From 70-18 sp041691815 (lineage in GTDB: Bacteria > Pseudomonadota > Alphaproteobacteria > Acetobacterales > Acetobacteraceae): a DNA stretch of 52,125 bases. The stretch spans positions 1 to 52,125 of the forward strand of contig JBEPTZ010000017.1 of assembly GCA_041691815.1 (NCBI GenBank). Reading direction: 5' to 3'. Positions 15,093-23,072 of the stretch are shown in pieces. The notes beneath the pieces were generated by a model. That model was not told the DNA's origin. It made no database searches and saw only the letters and a list, made by a program, of their open reading frames with translations. The translations under genes and the position numbers were made by a program. Position 1 is the stretch's first letter. Each line of letters starts with the position of its first letter.

Positions 15093-16802
15093 ATGAATTT
15101 CCCCTCGGTCCACCCCGCGCTCGACGCGGCTCTCATTGCGCGTGGCTATCTGGAACCGACCGCCGTGCAGGCGGCGGTGTTGCAGCCGGAGGCGGCGGGG
15201 CGCGACCTGCTGGTCTCCGCACGCACCGGTTCGGGCAAGACGGTGGCGTTCGGGCTGGCGGCGGCGGCGACGTTGATGCCGGATGGCGAGATTCCGCCGC
15301 ATGGCGCGCCGCTGGCGCTGGTGATCGCGCCGACGCGCGAACTGGCGTTGCAGGTGGAGGCGGAACTGGCCTGGCTGTATGCCGGGGCGCGCACCGTCTC
15401 CTGCGTCGGCGGCATGGATATCCGGCGCGAGCAGCGGGTGCTGGCGCGCGGCTGCCATATCGTGGTCGGCACGCCGGGGCGGCTCGGCGATCATCTGCGG
15501 CGGCAGAATCTTGATCTGTCGCGGCTGGCGGTGGTGGTACTGGATGAGGCCGACGAGATGCTCGATCTCGGGTTTCAGGAGGAGTTGGAGTTCATCCTGC
15601 AGGCGGCGCCGGCTGAGCGGCGGACCATGATGTTCTCGGCGACCATTCCGCACGACATTGCCAAACTGGCGCGCAAATATCAGCGCGATGCGCTGCGGAT
15701 CGATACCGTCGACCGCAGCGCGCCGCATGCCGATATCGAATATCGCGCGGCGCTGGTGGCCGGGCATGAGGGCGACGCGGCGCTGATCAATATATTGCGC
15801 TGGTACGATGCCTCGGCGGCGCTGGTGTTCTGCGCCACGCGCGAGGCCACGCGGCGGCTGCATTCAGCACTGCTGGGGCGCGGGTTTGCCGCGGTGATGC
15901 TGTCCGGCGAGTTGAGCCAGCACGAGCGGACCTCGGCGCTGGACGCGCTGCGGTTCGGGCGGGCGCGGGTGGGGGTGTGCACCGATGTGGCGGCGCGCGG
16001 GCTCGACCTGCCGGCGCTGGACTTGGTGGTGCATGCCGATCTGCCGACCAATCCGGAGACGCTGCTGCATCGCAGCGGCCGCACCGGGCGGGCCGGGCGC
16101 AAGGGAGTGTCGGTGCTGATCGTGCCGCAGGCCAAGCGGCGGCGGGCCGAGCAGATCGGCAACGCGGCGCGGGTGCGGCTGGCCTGGGGCAATGCGCCGG
16201 GGGCGGCGGCGATTGCCGAGCGCGACCGCGAGCGGCTGCTGAGTGATCCGATCCTGGCGCTGCCGGAGGGCGAGGAATTGCGCGACGCCGAGGCGCTGCT
16301 GGCGGCGCATGCGCCGCTGGCGGTGGCGGCGGCGCTGCTGCGGCTGCATCAGCGACAGTTGCCGCCGGCCGAGGATATCGGCCAGCCCTGGCAGGCCGGC
16401 GATGCGGCGGCGCCGGTGCGGGCGCCGTCGGCGGAAGGCGAGTTCGTGCAATTCCGGGTGGCGGTGGGGCGGCAGCATCGGGCCGATCCGAAATGGATTC
16501 TGCCGCTGCTGTGCCGGCTGGGCGGGGTGACCAAGCAGGATGTCGGCGCGATCCGCATCTTCGACGGCGATACGCGGGTGGAAATCCGCCGCGAGGTGAG
16601 CGAGGCGTTTGCCGAGGCGGTGGCCGACCTGCCGGCCAATGAGCCGCGGATCAGCCGCGCCGGCGATGGGCCGATGCCGCCGCGGCCGGCGTACAAGAAG
16701 CCGTTCAACCGCAAGCCGGGTTACGACAAGCCGGGCCACGGCAAGCCGACTTATCGCAAGACTGGTGCGGCGAAACGGCCGACCAGGGAACTGCACGGTT
16801 AG
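15093..16802 (+). CDS. DEAD-box ATP-dependent RNA helicase with DbpA/CsdA-type C-terminus
   Basis: RNA helicase that acts on structured RNA or ribosome-assembly intermediates. 569 aa. Q-motif Gln26, motif I ARTGSGKT (43-50), Ia PTRELA, Ib TPGR, motif II DEAD (151-154), motif III SAT (182-184), then the second RecA domain with ARGLDLP and HRSGRTGRAGRKG. From about 455 to 530 there is a DbpA-type RNA-binding domain (FRVAVGRQHRADPKWILPLL). The last 40 residues are a basic low-complexity tail with repeated KPG/KPT units that probably adds RNA affinity. The SWIM-SNF2 gene begins 7 bp after the stop, so the two are likely cotranscribed. dbpA or csdA orthology is not assigned. Confidence 0.93.
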   Translation: MNFPSVHPALDAALIARGYLEPTAVQAAVLQPEAAGRDLLVSARTGSGKTVAFGLAAAATLMPDGEIPPHGAPLALVIAPTRELALQVEAELAWLYAGARTVSCVGGMDIRREQRVLARGCHIVVGTPGRLGDHLRRQNLDLSRLAVVVLDEADEMLDLGFQEELEFILQAAPAERRTMMFSATIPHDIAKLARKYQRDALRIDTVDRSAPHADIEYRAALVAGHEGDAALINILRWYDASAALVFCATREATRRLHSALLGRGFAAVMLSGELSQHERTSALDALRFGRARVGVCTDVAARGLDLPALDLVVHADLPTNPETLLHRSGRTGRAGRKGVSVLIVPQAKRRRAEQIGNAARVRLAWGNAPGAAAIAERDRERLLSDPILALPEGEELRDAEALLAAHAPLAVAAALLRLHQRQLPPAEDIGQPWQAGDAAAPVRAPSAEGEFVQFRVAVGRQHRADPKWILPLLCRLGGVTKQDVGAIRIFDGDTRVEIRREVSEAFAEAVADLPANEPRISRAGDGPMPPRPAYKKPFNRKPGYDKPGHGKPTYRKTGAAKRPTRELHG

Positions 16803-16809
16803 CGCCGGG

Positions 16810-19800
16810 ATGCTGACGCCGTTTTCGTCCGATGATCTGGGCCGACTGTTCGATGCGCGGGCGCTGACCCGCGGGCGCTCGCTGGTGCTGCTCGGCAGCG
16901 TCGAGGTGCGGCTGGCCGAGACGGCGATCGAGATTGTCGTCGAGCATCTGGGCTTGCGCTTCGAGGCCAGCCTGGCGCCGTCGCTGATGGGGCATCGGGT
17001 GGTGTTCGCCGGGCATTGCAGTTGTCGGGTGCATGGCTGCGCGCATCTGGCGGCCGGCGCGCTGGCGGCGTTGGATCGGTTTCCGGCGCTGCGTCGCGCG
17101 GTGCAGCGCAATTTCATCGACACGCTGAGCGCGGCGCCGGCGGAGAGCGAGCGGCAACGGCTGGTGTTCGAGTTGTCGCCGGCGGAGCCACCGGCGGCGT
17201 GTTTCGTCGCGACCTTCCTGATTGGCGAGCGGACCGGCAGGCTCACCGCCAGCAGCCCGGCGGCGATACTGGCCGACCGCAGCAGCAGCGAGAGCGTGCG
17301 GATCATGGCCAAGCTGCTTGGCGGCGGCGGCGAGGAGCGCAGCGCGGTGGCGCCGGGGGCGGTGGCCTCGGTGCTGGGGCTGCTGGCGCGGCTGGGGCGG
17401 GCGCGCTGGCATGCGACCGGCCAGAAGTTGACGCTGGGGGCGGAGCGGGCGTTTGCCGCCAATGTGCCACCCAATTTGCCGGCGAAATCGGCGGTGATCC
17501 TGGGTGACACCGGGCCGTGGTATGTCGATGGCGCCACCGGCGAGGTGGGGCGGGTGCGGCTGCGTGCGGCGGTTGCCGAGGCGGTGAAACCGGTGGTGGC
17601 CGAGCGGCCGGCGGCGGTGCCGCAACGCAGCCTGGCGCGTACGCTGGGGCGGCCGGCGGCACCGCCGCGGCGGCGGCCGGTGGCGAAGACCCGGCCGGTC
17701 GAGCCGCCGCGTCGCCCGGTGCAGGTGGTGGCCGCCGAGCCGGTGATCCTGGAGGAGGCGCCGGTGCCGGTGCTGCGGCTGACCCGGGTGGAAAGCCCGG
17801 ACGATTTCGGCCATCTGCGACCGATCGACGCGCTGGCGGTGGATTTCGACTATCAGGGCGTGCTGACGCCGGCCGATGACGAGCGGCAATTCGTGCGGGT
17901 GGTGCGGCCGGGGGACAGCCCGCGCAACCCGAGCTTCCTGCGCCGCGACCGCACCGTCGAGGCGGCGGCGCTGGGGGCGCTGCGGCAGGATGCGTTCAGC
18001 CAGATGCGGATTGCCGACGGGCCGACCGCCAAGGGGCGGATGGTGTTCGTCTATCGCGGCCGCGACGCCGCCGAGCGCTGGCAGGCATTCATCACCGAGC
18101 GGCTGCCGGCGTTGCAGGCGCTGGGCTGGCGCAGCGAGATCGACCGCGCCGCCGGGCCGCGCCTGGTGGAGCGGGTGGGCGACTACGACGTGCGGGTGAG
18201 CGATGGCGAGAGCGGCAGCTTCTCGCTGGATTTCGGCATCGAGATCGACGGCGCGAGGGTGCCGTTGCTGCCGATCCTGGCGCGGCTGCTGGAGCGCGGC
18301 GGCATGGCGGCGGCCCAGGTGGTGCAGGGCGAGCTGATCACCAGCCTGGAGGACGGACGCATCCTGAAGCTGCCGGCCGAGCGGATCGGGCGGCTACTGG
18401 CGGTGATGGGCGACCTGATGGAGGCGGCGCGGCGCACCGTGGATGGCACGCTGCTGCTGCCGGACGCCGAGGCGGCCAGCGTGCTCGACCTGGAAGACCT
18501 GCTGACCACGCGCTGGGACGATGCCGGGGCGATTGCCGCCTATGCCGAGCGGTTCCGGGGGGCGGCCGAGATTCCGCCGGTGGCGGTGCCGGATACGTTT
18601 CATGCGGTGCTGCGGCCGTATCAGCAGCTTGGCGTCAACTGGTTGCAGCATCTGCGCGAGCATGCGCTGGGCGGCTTCCTGGCCGACGACATGGGGCTGG
18701 GCAAGACCGCGCAGACCATCGCCCATATCGTCATCGAGCATGCCGAGGGGCGGCTGGACCGGCCGGTGCTGATCGTGGTGCCGACCAGCCTGGTGGCCAA
18801 CTGGACCGCCGAACTGGGCAAGTTCGCGCCGCACCTGAAGGTGCTGGTGCTGCATGGGCTGGACCGCCACGCGCGGCGCGCCGAGCTGGACCGGGTGCAG
18901 GTGGCGATCACCACCTACACCGTGCTGGCGCGCGATATCGAGGTGATGAAGCGGCACCCCTGGCACCTGGTGGTGCTGGACGAGGCGCAGGTGATCAAGA
19001 GCCCGGACGCCAAGGCGACCAAGGCGGTGTGCCAGTTGGACACCCGGCATCGGCTCTGCCTGTCGGGCACGCCGATCGAGAATAATCTGCAGGAATTATG
19101 GTCGGAGTTCGCGTTTCTGATGCCGGGGCTGCTGGGCGATCGCAAGGGCTTCGCCAAGCGGTTCCGCACCCCGATCGAGAAGAACAACGACGTGGTGCGG
19201 CGGGTGCAACTGATCCGGCGCATCCGGCCGTTCCTGCTGCGGCGGACCAAGGCGGAGGTGGCGACCGACCTGCCGCCGAAGCATACCATTTTGCGGCGGA
19301 TCAATCTGGCGGCCGAGCAGCGCGAGTTGTACGAGACCATTCGCGGCACGCTGTACGACACGGTACGCGAGCAGATCGCCGGCTTGAGCGCCGCCCAGGG
19401 CCGGATCGTGGTGCTGGATGCGCTGCTGAAGCTGCGCCAGGTGTGCTGCGATCCGCGGCTGGTGAAGCTGGCCTCGGCGCGGCAGGTCGGGCATTCCAGC
19501 AAGCTCGAAGGGCTACTGGAGATGCTCGCGGAGATGCTGCCGGAGGGGCGGCGGGTGCTGCTGTTCTCGCAGTTCACCTCGATGCTGGACCTGATCAAGC
19601 CGCGGCTGGATGCGGCCGGGGTCCGCTATGTGGAGTTGCGCGGCGATACCCGCGACCGGGCCGAGCCGGTGCGGGCGTTCGAGGCCGGCGAGGTGCCGCT
19701 GTTCCTGATCAGCCTGAAGGCCGGCGGGCGGGGGCTGAACCTGGTTTCGGCGGATACCGTGATCCATTACGACCCGTGGTGGAACCCGGCGGCCGAGGAC

Positions 19801-20046
19801 CAGGCGTCGGACCGGGCGCATCGGATCGGGCAGACCAAGTCGGTGTTCGTCTACAAGCTGATCGCCGCCGACACGGTGGAGGATCGGATCGTCGCGCTGC
19901 AGCAGCGCAAGGCGCAATTGGCGGAAATCGCGCTGGGCGATGCCGGCGAGGACGCCGAGGCGCTGGCCGAGCAGGCGGAACTGGCGCTGGGGGAAGATGA
20001 CCTGGAATTCCTGTTCGGCGGACGGCAGGGGCAGATGGCGGCCTGA
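16810..20046 (+). CDS. SWIM zinc-finger SNF2-family ATPase
   Basis: Large SWI2/SNF2-type DNA-translocating ATPase of the bacterial (RapA-distant) class, 1078 aa. An N-terminal SWIM zinc finger is formed by Cys70, Cys72, Cys77 and His79 (CSCRVHGCAH). A Pro/Arg-rich linker lies near 270-320, then a bacterial SNF2-associated region. The helicase core starts near 600, with motif I DDMGLGKT (Lys632), motif II DEAQ (724-727), motif III SGTPIENN and motif VI QASDRAHRIGQT near 998. A Glu-rich end follows. The start at 16810 is the first ATG after the helicase stop; the open frame upstream is a shadow. The cellular role of this class is poorly known; chromatin or transcription-complex remodelling is inference. 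Confidence 0.93.
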   Translation: MLTPFSSDDLGRLFDARALTRGRSLVLLGSVEVRLAETAIEIVVEHLGLRFEASLAPSLMGHRVVFAGHCSCRVHGCAHLAAGALAALDRFPALRRAVQRNFIDTLSAAPAESERQRLVFELSPAEPPAACFVATFLIGERTGRLTASSPAAILADRSSSESVRIMAKLLGGGGEERSAVAPGAVASVLGLLARLGRARWHATGQKLTLGAERAFAANVPPNLPAKSAVILGDTGPWYVDGATGEVGRVRLRAAVAEAVKPVVAERPAAVPQRSLARTLGRPAAPPRRRPVAKTRPVEPPRRPVQVVAAEPVILEEAPVPVLRLTRVESPDDFGHLRPIDALAVDFDYQGVLTPADDERQFVRVVRPGDSPRNPSFLRRDRTVEAAALGALRQDAFSQMRIADGPTAKGRMVFVYRGRDAAERWQAFITERLPALQALGWRSEIDRAAGPRLVERVGDYDVRVSDGESGSFSLDFGIEIDGARVPLLPILARLLERGGMAAAQVVQGELITSLEDGRILKLPAERIGRLLAVMGDLMEAARRTVDGTLLLPDAEAASVLDLEDLLTTRWDDAGAIAAYAERFRGAAEIPPVAVPDTFHAVLRPYQQLGVNWLQHLREHALGGFLADDMGLGKTAQTIAHIVIEHAEGRLDRPVLIVVPTSLVANWTAELGKFAPHLKVLVLHGLDRHARRAELDRVQVAITTYTVLARDIEVMKRHPWHLVVLDEAQVIKSPDAKATKAVCQLDTRHRLCLSGTPIENNLQELWSEFAFLMPGLLGDRKGFAKRFRTPIEKNNDVVRRVQLIRRIRPFLLRRTKAEVATDLPPKHTILRRINLAAEQRELYETIRGTLYDTVREQIAGLSAAQGRIVVLDALLKLRQVCCDPRLVKLASARQVGHSSKLEGLLEMLAEMLPEGRRVLLFSQFTSMLDLIKPRLDAAGVRYVELRGDTRDRAEPVRAFEAGEVPLFLISLKAGGRGLNLVSADTVIHYDPWWNPAAEDQASDRAHRIGQTKSVFVYKLIAADTVEDRIVALQQRKAQLAEIALGDAGEDAEALAEQAELALGEDDLEFLFGGRQGQMAA

Positions 20047-20109
20047 GCGGCTCTTGCCTGCGGCGTGTGGACGGTCTCTGCTGGCGGCGACCAGGGCGGG
20101 AGTGTCGTC

Positions 20110-20856
20110 ATGCCGTTTTACGACCGAGGCAGCGTTCGCATTCATTATGAGGAGGCCGGCAGCGGGATGCCGCTGCTGATCCTGCCGGGCGGTGGGCTGA
20201 ACGCGATTATCGCCAATGCCGGCGAGCAGGGGCCGTTCAACGCGATGGCGGCGTTCAGCGGCGAGTATCGCTGTATCACGCTGGATTCGCGCAATGCCAA
20301 GGATGGGCTGTCGACCGGGCCGCTGGAGATCGAGCGGCCGTGGGATGGTTTTGCCGATGATCAGCTTGGGCTGATGGACCATCTGGGGATCGATCGGTTC
20401 CTCGTGCTCGGGTTCTGCATCGGTGGACCGTTCATCTGGAACCTGTTGCGGCTGGCGCCGGGGCGGGTGATCGCCGCCGTGCTGGCGCAGCCGAGCGGGT
20501 TCCGGTCGGAGCTGCCGCAGTTGTTCTATGACAACAACATGAGCGGGTGGGGGCCGGCGCTGTGTGCGCGGCGGCCGGAGGTGACGCCGGCGATGGTGCA
20601 GGCGTTTCTCGACCGCATGTATCGGCACAACGCCGATTTCGTGTTCACCGTGACGCGCAATTTCGTGCGCGCCTGCCGCACGCCGGTGCTGGTGCTGCCC
20701 GATGACGTGCCGGCGCATCCCTACGCGGTGGCGATGGAGTCGGCGATGCTGGCGCCGTGCTCGGAGGTGAGCATGTTTCCGTGGAAGCAGCCGGCGGAGC
20801 GGATTCCGCTGGCGGTGCGGCAGATCCGCTCATTCCTGCGGGCGCATCGCGGCTGA
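20110..20856 (+). CDS. Alpha/beta-hydrolase-fold protein with Cys in the nucleophile elbow
   Basis: 248-aa cytoplasmic protein with the alpha/beta-hydrolase plan. The oxyanion-hole strand LLILPGGG is at about 20-27, and the nucleophile elbow is at about 105-110. The elbow reads GFCIGG, so a Cys replaces the usual Ser, as in dienelactone hydrolases. DDVPAHP near 200 may hold the acid and His. The expected C-terminal His position reads PWKQPAERIP and lacks one. GGGAG precedes the start at 20110; the longer frame from 20065 has no ribosome site. It follows the SNF2 gene by 63 bp on the same strand and converges on the binding-protein gene. Substrate unknown, and a non-hydrolytic role is possible. 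Confidence 0.8.
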   Translation: MPFYDRGSVRIHYEEAGSGMPLLILPGGGLNAIIANAGEQGPFNAMAAFSGEYRCITLDSRNAKDGLSTGPLEIERPWDGFADDQLGLMDHLGIDRFLVLGFCIGGPFIWNLLRLAPGRVIAAVLAQPSGFRSELPQLFYDNNMSGWGPALCARRPEVTPAMVQAFLDRMYRHNADFVFTVTRNFVRACRTPVLVLPDDVPAHPYAVAMESAMLAPCSEVSMFPWKQPAERIPLAVRQIRSFLRAHRG

Positions 20857-20863
20857 CGGGCGG

Positions 20864-22462
20864 TTATTTCTTCAGGCTCAACCCGTCGACGTCGGTGCGC
20901 TGGTCCATCCGGCCGGTGAAGCTGTAGCGGTCCCTGTAGGCCCACAGCGAGGTTTCCCAGTACAGCGGGATCAGCGCGTTGTCGTGCAGCGCGATGCGTT
21001 GCGCTTCCTGCAATTCCTGGTTTCGCCTAGCGTCGTCCATGTCGGTGATGGCGCGCAGGAAGACGCTGTCGAACGCCGCGCTGTGGTAGCCGCCGTAGTT
21101 GGAGCGGCCGATCCCGCGCTCCGGCATGGCGCTGACCACGAAGGCGCGCAGCAGGGTGCTGGCCTCGCCGGTGCCGTAGCCCCAACCGCCCATCGACAGG
21201 CTGAAATCGCGCTTGGTGCGATGCGGGAAGAATATCGTCGCGGTTACCGCGTCCACCGAGGTCTTGATGCCGACGCGGGTGAGATACTGGCCGAGCGCCT
21301 GCACCACCTGGGCGTCGTCGACATAGCGGTCGTTGGTGCCGGTGAGGGTGAGGCCGAAGCCGTCGGGGTAGCCGGCCTCGGCCAGCAACTGGCGGGCCTT
21401 GGCCGGGTCGTAGGGTAGCGGGGTTGGGTGCGGCAGGAAGCCGAACAGCGGCGGCGGCACGTATTGGTCAGCCGGGGTGCCCATGCCGGCCATCAGCCGT
21501 TTGGTGATCGCCTCGCGGTCGATCGCCAGTGAGATCGCCTGACGCACCCTGGCGTCCTGCAACGGGTTGCGGCCATCGGGCGTCTGCACCTGCGGCGAAC
21601 TGGCGCGGCCGATATCGGGTTGCAGGAAGATCATGCGGTTGGAGGCGAGGCGGGTCCAGGCCAGGCCGCCACGGTTTTTCAGCGCGGCAAGATCCTGCTG
21701 CGAGGGGTTCTCGATCAGGTCGAAATCGCCGGCGAGCAGGCCGGCGACGCGGGCGCCCTCGTTGGGCACCGGCTTCAGCGTCACCCGGCTCCAATGCGCC
21801 TGCGGGCCGTGGTGGAACGGGTTGGGCTGCATCACGATGGCATCGCCGGTGGTGTAGCGGACCAGCTTGTAGCGGCCGGTGCCGACCGACATTTTCAGGT
21901 CGTCGAACGCCGCGGAGGGCGGCGGGTTGGTCAGGCCGCACTGGTTGGCCGGGTTGAAATCGACATGGCCAACGCCGGCGGCGTGCGCCGAGATGATCGC
22001 ATAGCCGGTCAACTGCACCGGCAGCAGCGGCTGCGGCAGCCTGGTGCGGAGGATCACGGTATGGGCATCCGGCACCTCGATGCCGGACAGCGCCAGCGGC
22101 ACCTGGGTGAAGGAATGCGTCGGCCCGACGCCGTTGATGGCGCGGCAGAAGCTGAACACCACGTCGTTGGCGGTGAACGCGGTGCCGTCGTTGAATTTCG
22201 CCAGCGGGTCGAGATTGAACTGCCAGCTATGGTCGTCGAGCAGCTTCCAGGACAGCGCCAGGTCGGGCTCCGGCTGCAGAGTGGGGCCGGTGGTCAGCAG
22301 CGCGCCGTAGAGCTGGTGCATCAGCGCGTTGTTCGGACCGACATCATGGAAATGCGGGTCGGCGGAGGACGGCGAGGCGGACAGCGCCACGGTGATCTCG
22401 GCCGCCGCGGCCGGTGCAGCGGTGAACGACAGCGCGAGCAGCGTCGCCAGGATGAAACGCAT
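20864..22462 (-). CDS. ABC transporter substrate-binding protein, family 5 (peptide/nickel type)
   Basis: Periplasmic solute receptor of the DppA/OppA/NikA family, 532 aa. The signal peptide MRFILATLLALSFTAAPAAA is cut near residue 22. Family hallmarks are SADPHFHDVGPNNALMHQLY near 35-55, EPDLALSWKLLDD, FNDGTAFTANDVVFSF, the VRQAISLAIDREAI segment, and DPAKARQLLAEAGYPDGF. The start at 22462 is the signal-peptide Met; the frame upstream is a shadow of the next gene. No permease or ATPase is adjacent. A MaoC-like hydratase gene precedes it by 29 bp, so they may be cotranscribed. An orphan receptor that borrows another transporter is plausible. The ligand cannot be read from sequence. Confidence 0.93.
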   Translation of the reverse strand: MRFILATLLALSFTAAPAAAAEITVALSASPSSADPHFHDVGPNNALMHQLYGALLTTGPTLQPEPDLALSWKLLDDHSWQFNLDPLAKFNDGTAFTANDVVFSFCRAINGVGPTHSFTQVPLALSGIEVPDAHTVILRTRLPQPLLPVQLTGYAIISAHAAGVGHVDFNPANQCGLTNPPPSAAFDDLKMSVGTGRYKLVRYTTGDAIVMQPNPFHHGPQAHWSRVTLKPVPNEGARVAGLLAGDFDLIENPSQQDLAALKNRGGLAWTRLASNRMIFLQPDIGRASSPQVQTPDGRNPLQDARVRQAISLAIDREAITKRLMAGMGTPADQYVPPPLFGFLPHPTPLPYDPAKARQLLAEAGYPDGFGLTLTGTNDRYVDDAQVVQALGQYLTRVGIKTSVDAVTATIFFPHRTKRDFSLSMGGWGYGTGEASTLLRAFVVSAMPERGIGRSNYGGYHSAAFDSVFLRAITDMDDARRNQELQEAQRIALHDNALIPLYWETSLWAYRDRYSFTGRMDQRTDVDGLSLKK

Positions 22463-22491
22463 GGCCTGTCTCCGCCCGATTTTTCCGCAGC

Positions 22492-22938
22492 CTACAAGCC
22501 GGGCGGGCGCCGCGCCACCACGTAGGTAACGCCGAACGTCATCACCAGCGCGCCCTCGCCGTCGCGCGCCTCGCCGGTGATGCTGGCGCGGCCACGGCTG
22601 GCGCCGCGCGGCGAGGGCGTCGCGTCCGCCCAGTTGGCGCGCACCCGGTAGGCGACGTCCGGGCGCACCGGGGCGAAGAAGCGCGCCTCGTGCAGCGAAT
22701 AGCCGGCGACGAAGGCGACACCGTGCAGGGCGCGCACCATCAGGCCGATCGCCATTGCCTGGCTCTGCACGCCGGACGCGCACAAGCCACGAAAATACGA
22801 GGCCTGGGCGGCAGCTTCGTCAAGATGGAACGGCTGCGGGTCGTAGCGCCCGGCGAAGGCGATGATCTCGGCACGCGAGAGACGGAAGCTGCCGCAGTCG
22901 ATCACCGTCCCGAGCGGGAGGTCTTCAAGATAGTGCAT
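22492..22938 (-). CDS. MaoC-type (R)-specific enoyl-CoA hydratase-like protein
   Basis: 148-aa hot-dog-fold protein of the MaoC/PhaJ group, which hydrates trans-2-enoyl-CoA or related acyl-CoA thioesters. The hydratase-2 motif is visible at about 27-50: FAGRYDPQPFHLDEAAAQ, with the Asp and His that act on water, then GLCASGVQ. The C-terminal strands follow to residue 148. Start at 22938; a ribosome site is weak (GGTTCC region), and the hairpin element at 22960 lies just upstream, insulating it from malate synthase. Downstream, 29 bp away, is the orphan binding protein. Substrate not assigned. Confidence 0.88.
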   Translation of the reverse strand: MHYLEDLPLGTVIDCGSFRLSRAEIIAFAGRYDPQPFHLDEAAAQASYFRGLCASGVQSQAMAIGLMVRALHGVAFVAGYSLHEARFFAPVRPDVAYRVRANWADATPSPRGASRGRASITGEARDGEGALVMTFGVTYVVARRPPGL

Positions 22939-22959
22939 CTGGAACCTTTAGAAGAAAGT

Positions 22960-23065
22960 CTTCTTTGTTTGAAAACAAAGAAGCAAAAAAACTTCATCCC
23001 CTGGAGTCTCGCCGGCGAGACTCCAGGGGATGAAGTTTTTTGCGCGCTTTTTTACAAAAAAGCGC
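22960..23065. repeat. Composite three-hairpin element with a perfect central palindrome
   Basis: The left AT-rich hairpin CTTCTTTGTTT/AAACAAAGAAG is at 22960-22983. The central palindrome is at 22986-23041. The right hairpin GCGCTTTTTT/AAAAAAGCGC is at 23044-23065. It fills the gap between the malate synthase stop (23073) and the hydratase start. The stem sequences differ from those of other copies but remain complementary, which suggests selection for the fold rather than for the sequence. Confidence 0.85.
22986..23041. terminator. Bidirectional intrinsic terminator, 56-bp perfect palindrome
   Basis: Each arm is 28 bases with no mismatch. It is bordered by AAAAAA on the left and TTTTTT on the right, so RNA from either strand would have a GC-rich stem followed by a U-run. 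On the minus strand it would end malate synthase transcription. Confidence 0.8.
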
Positions 23066-23072
23066 TTCTTCC

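Noticed and set aside
16609..16809. N-terminal extension of the SNF2 ORF
   Set aside because: It overlaps the end of the DEAD-box gene, is Arg/Ser-rich and lacks a ribosome site; the SWIM domain starts after the ATG at 16810.
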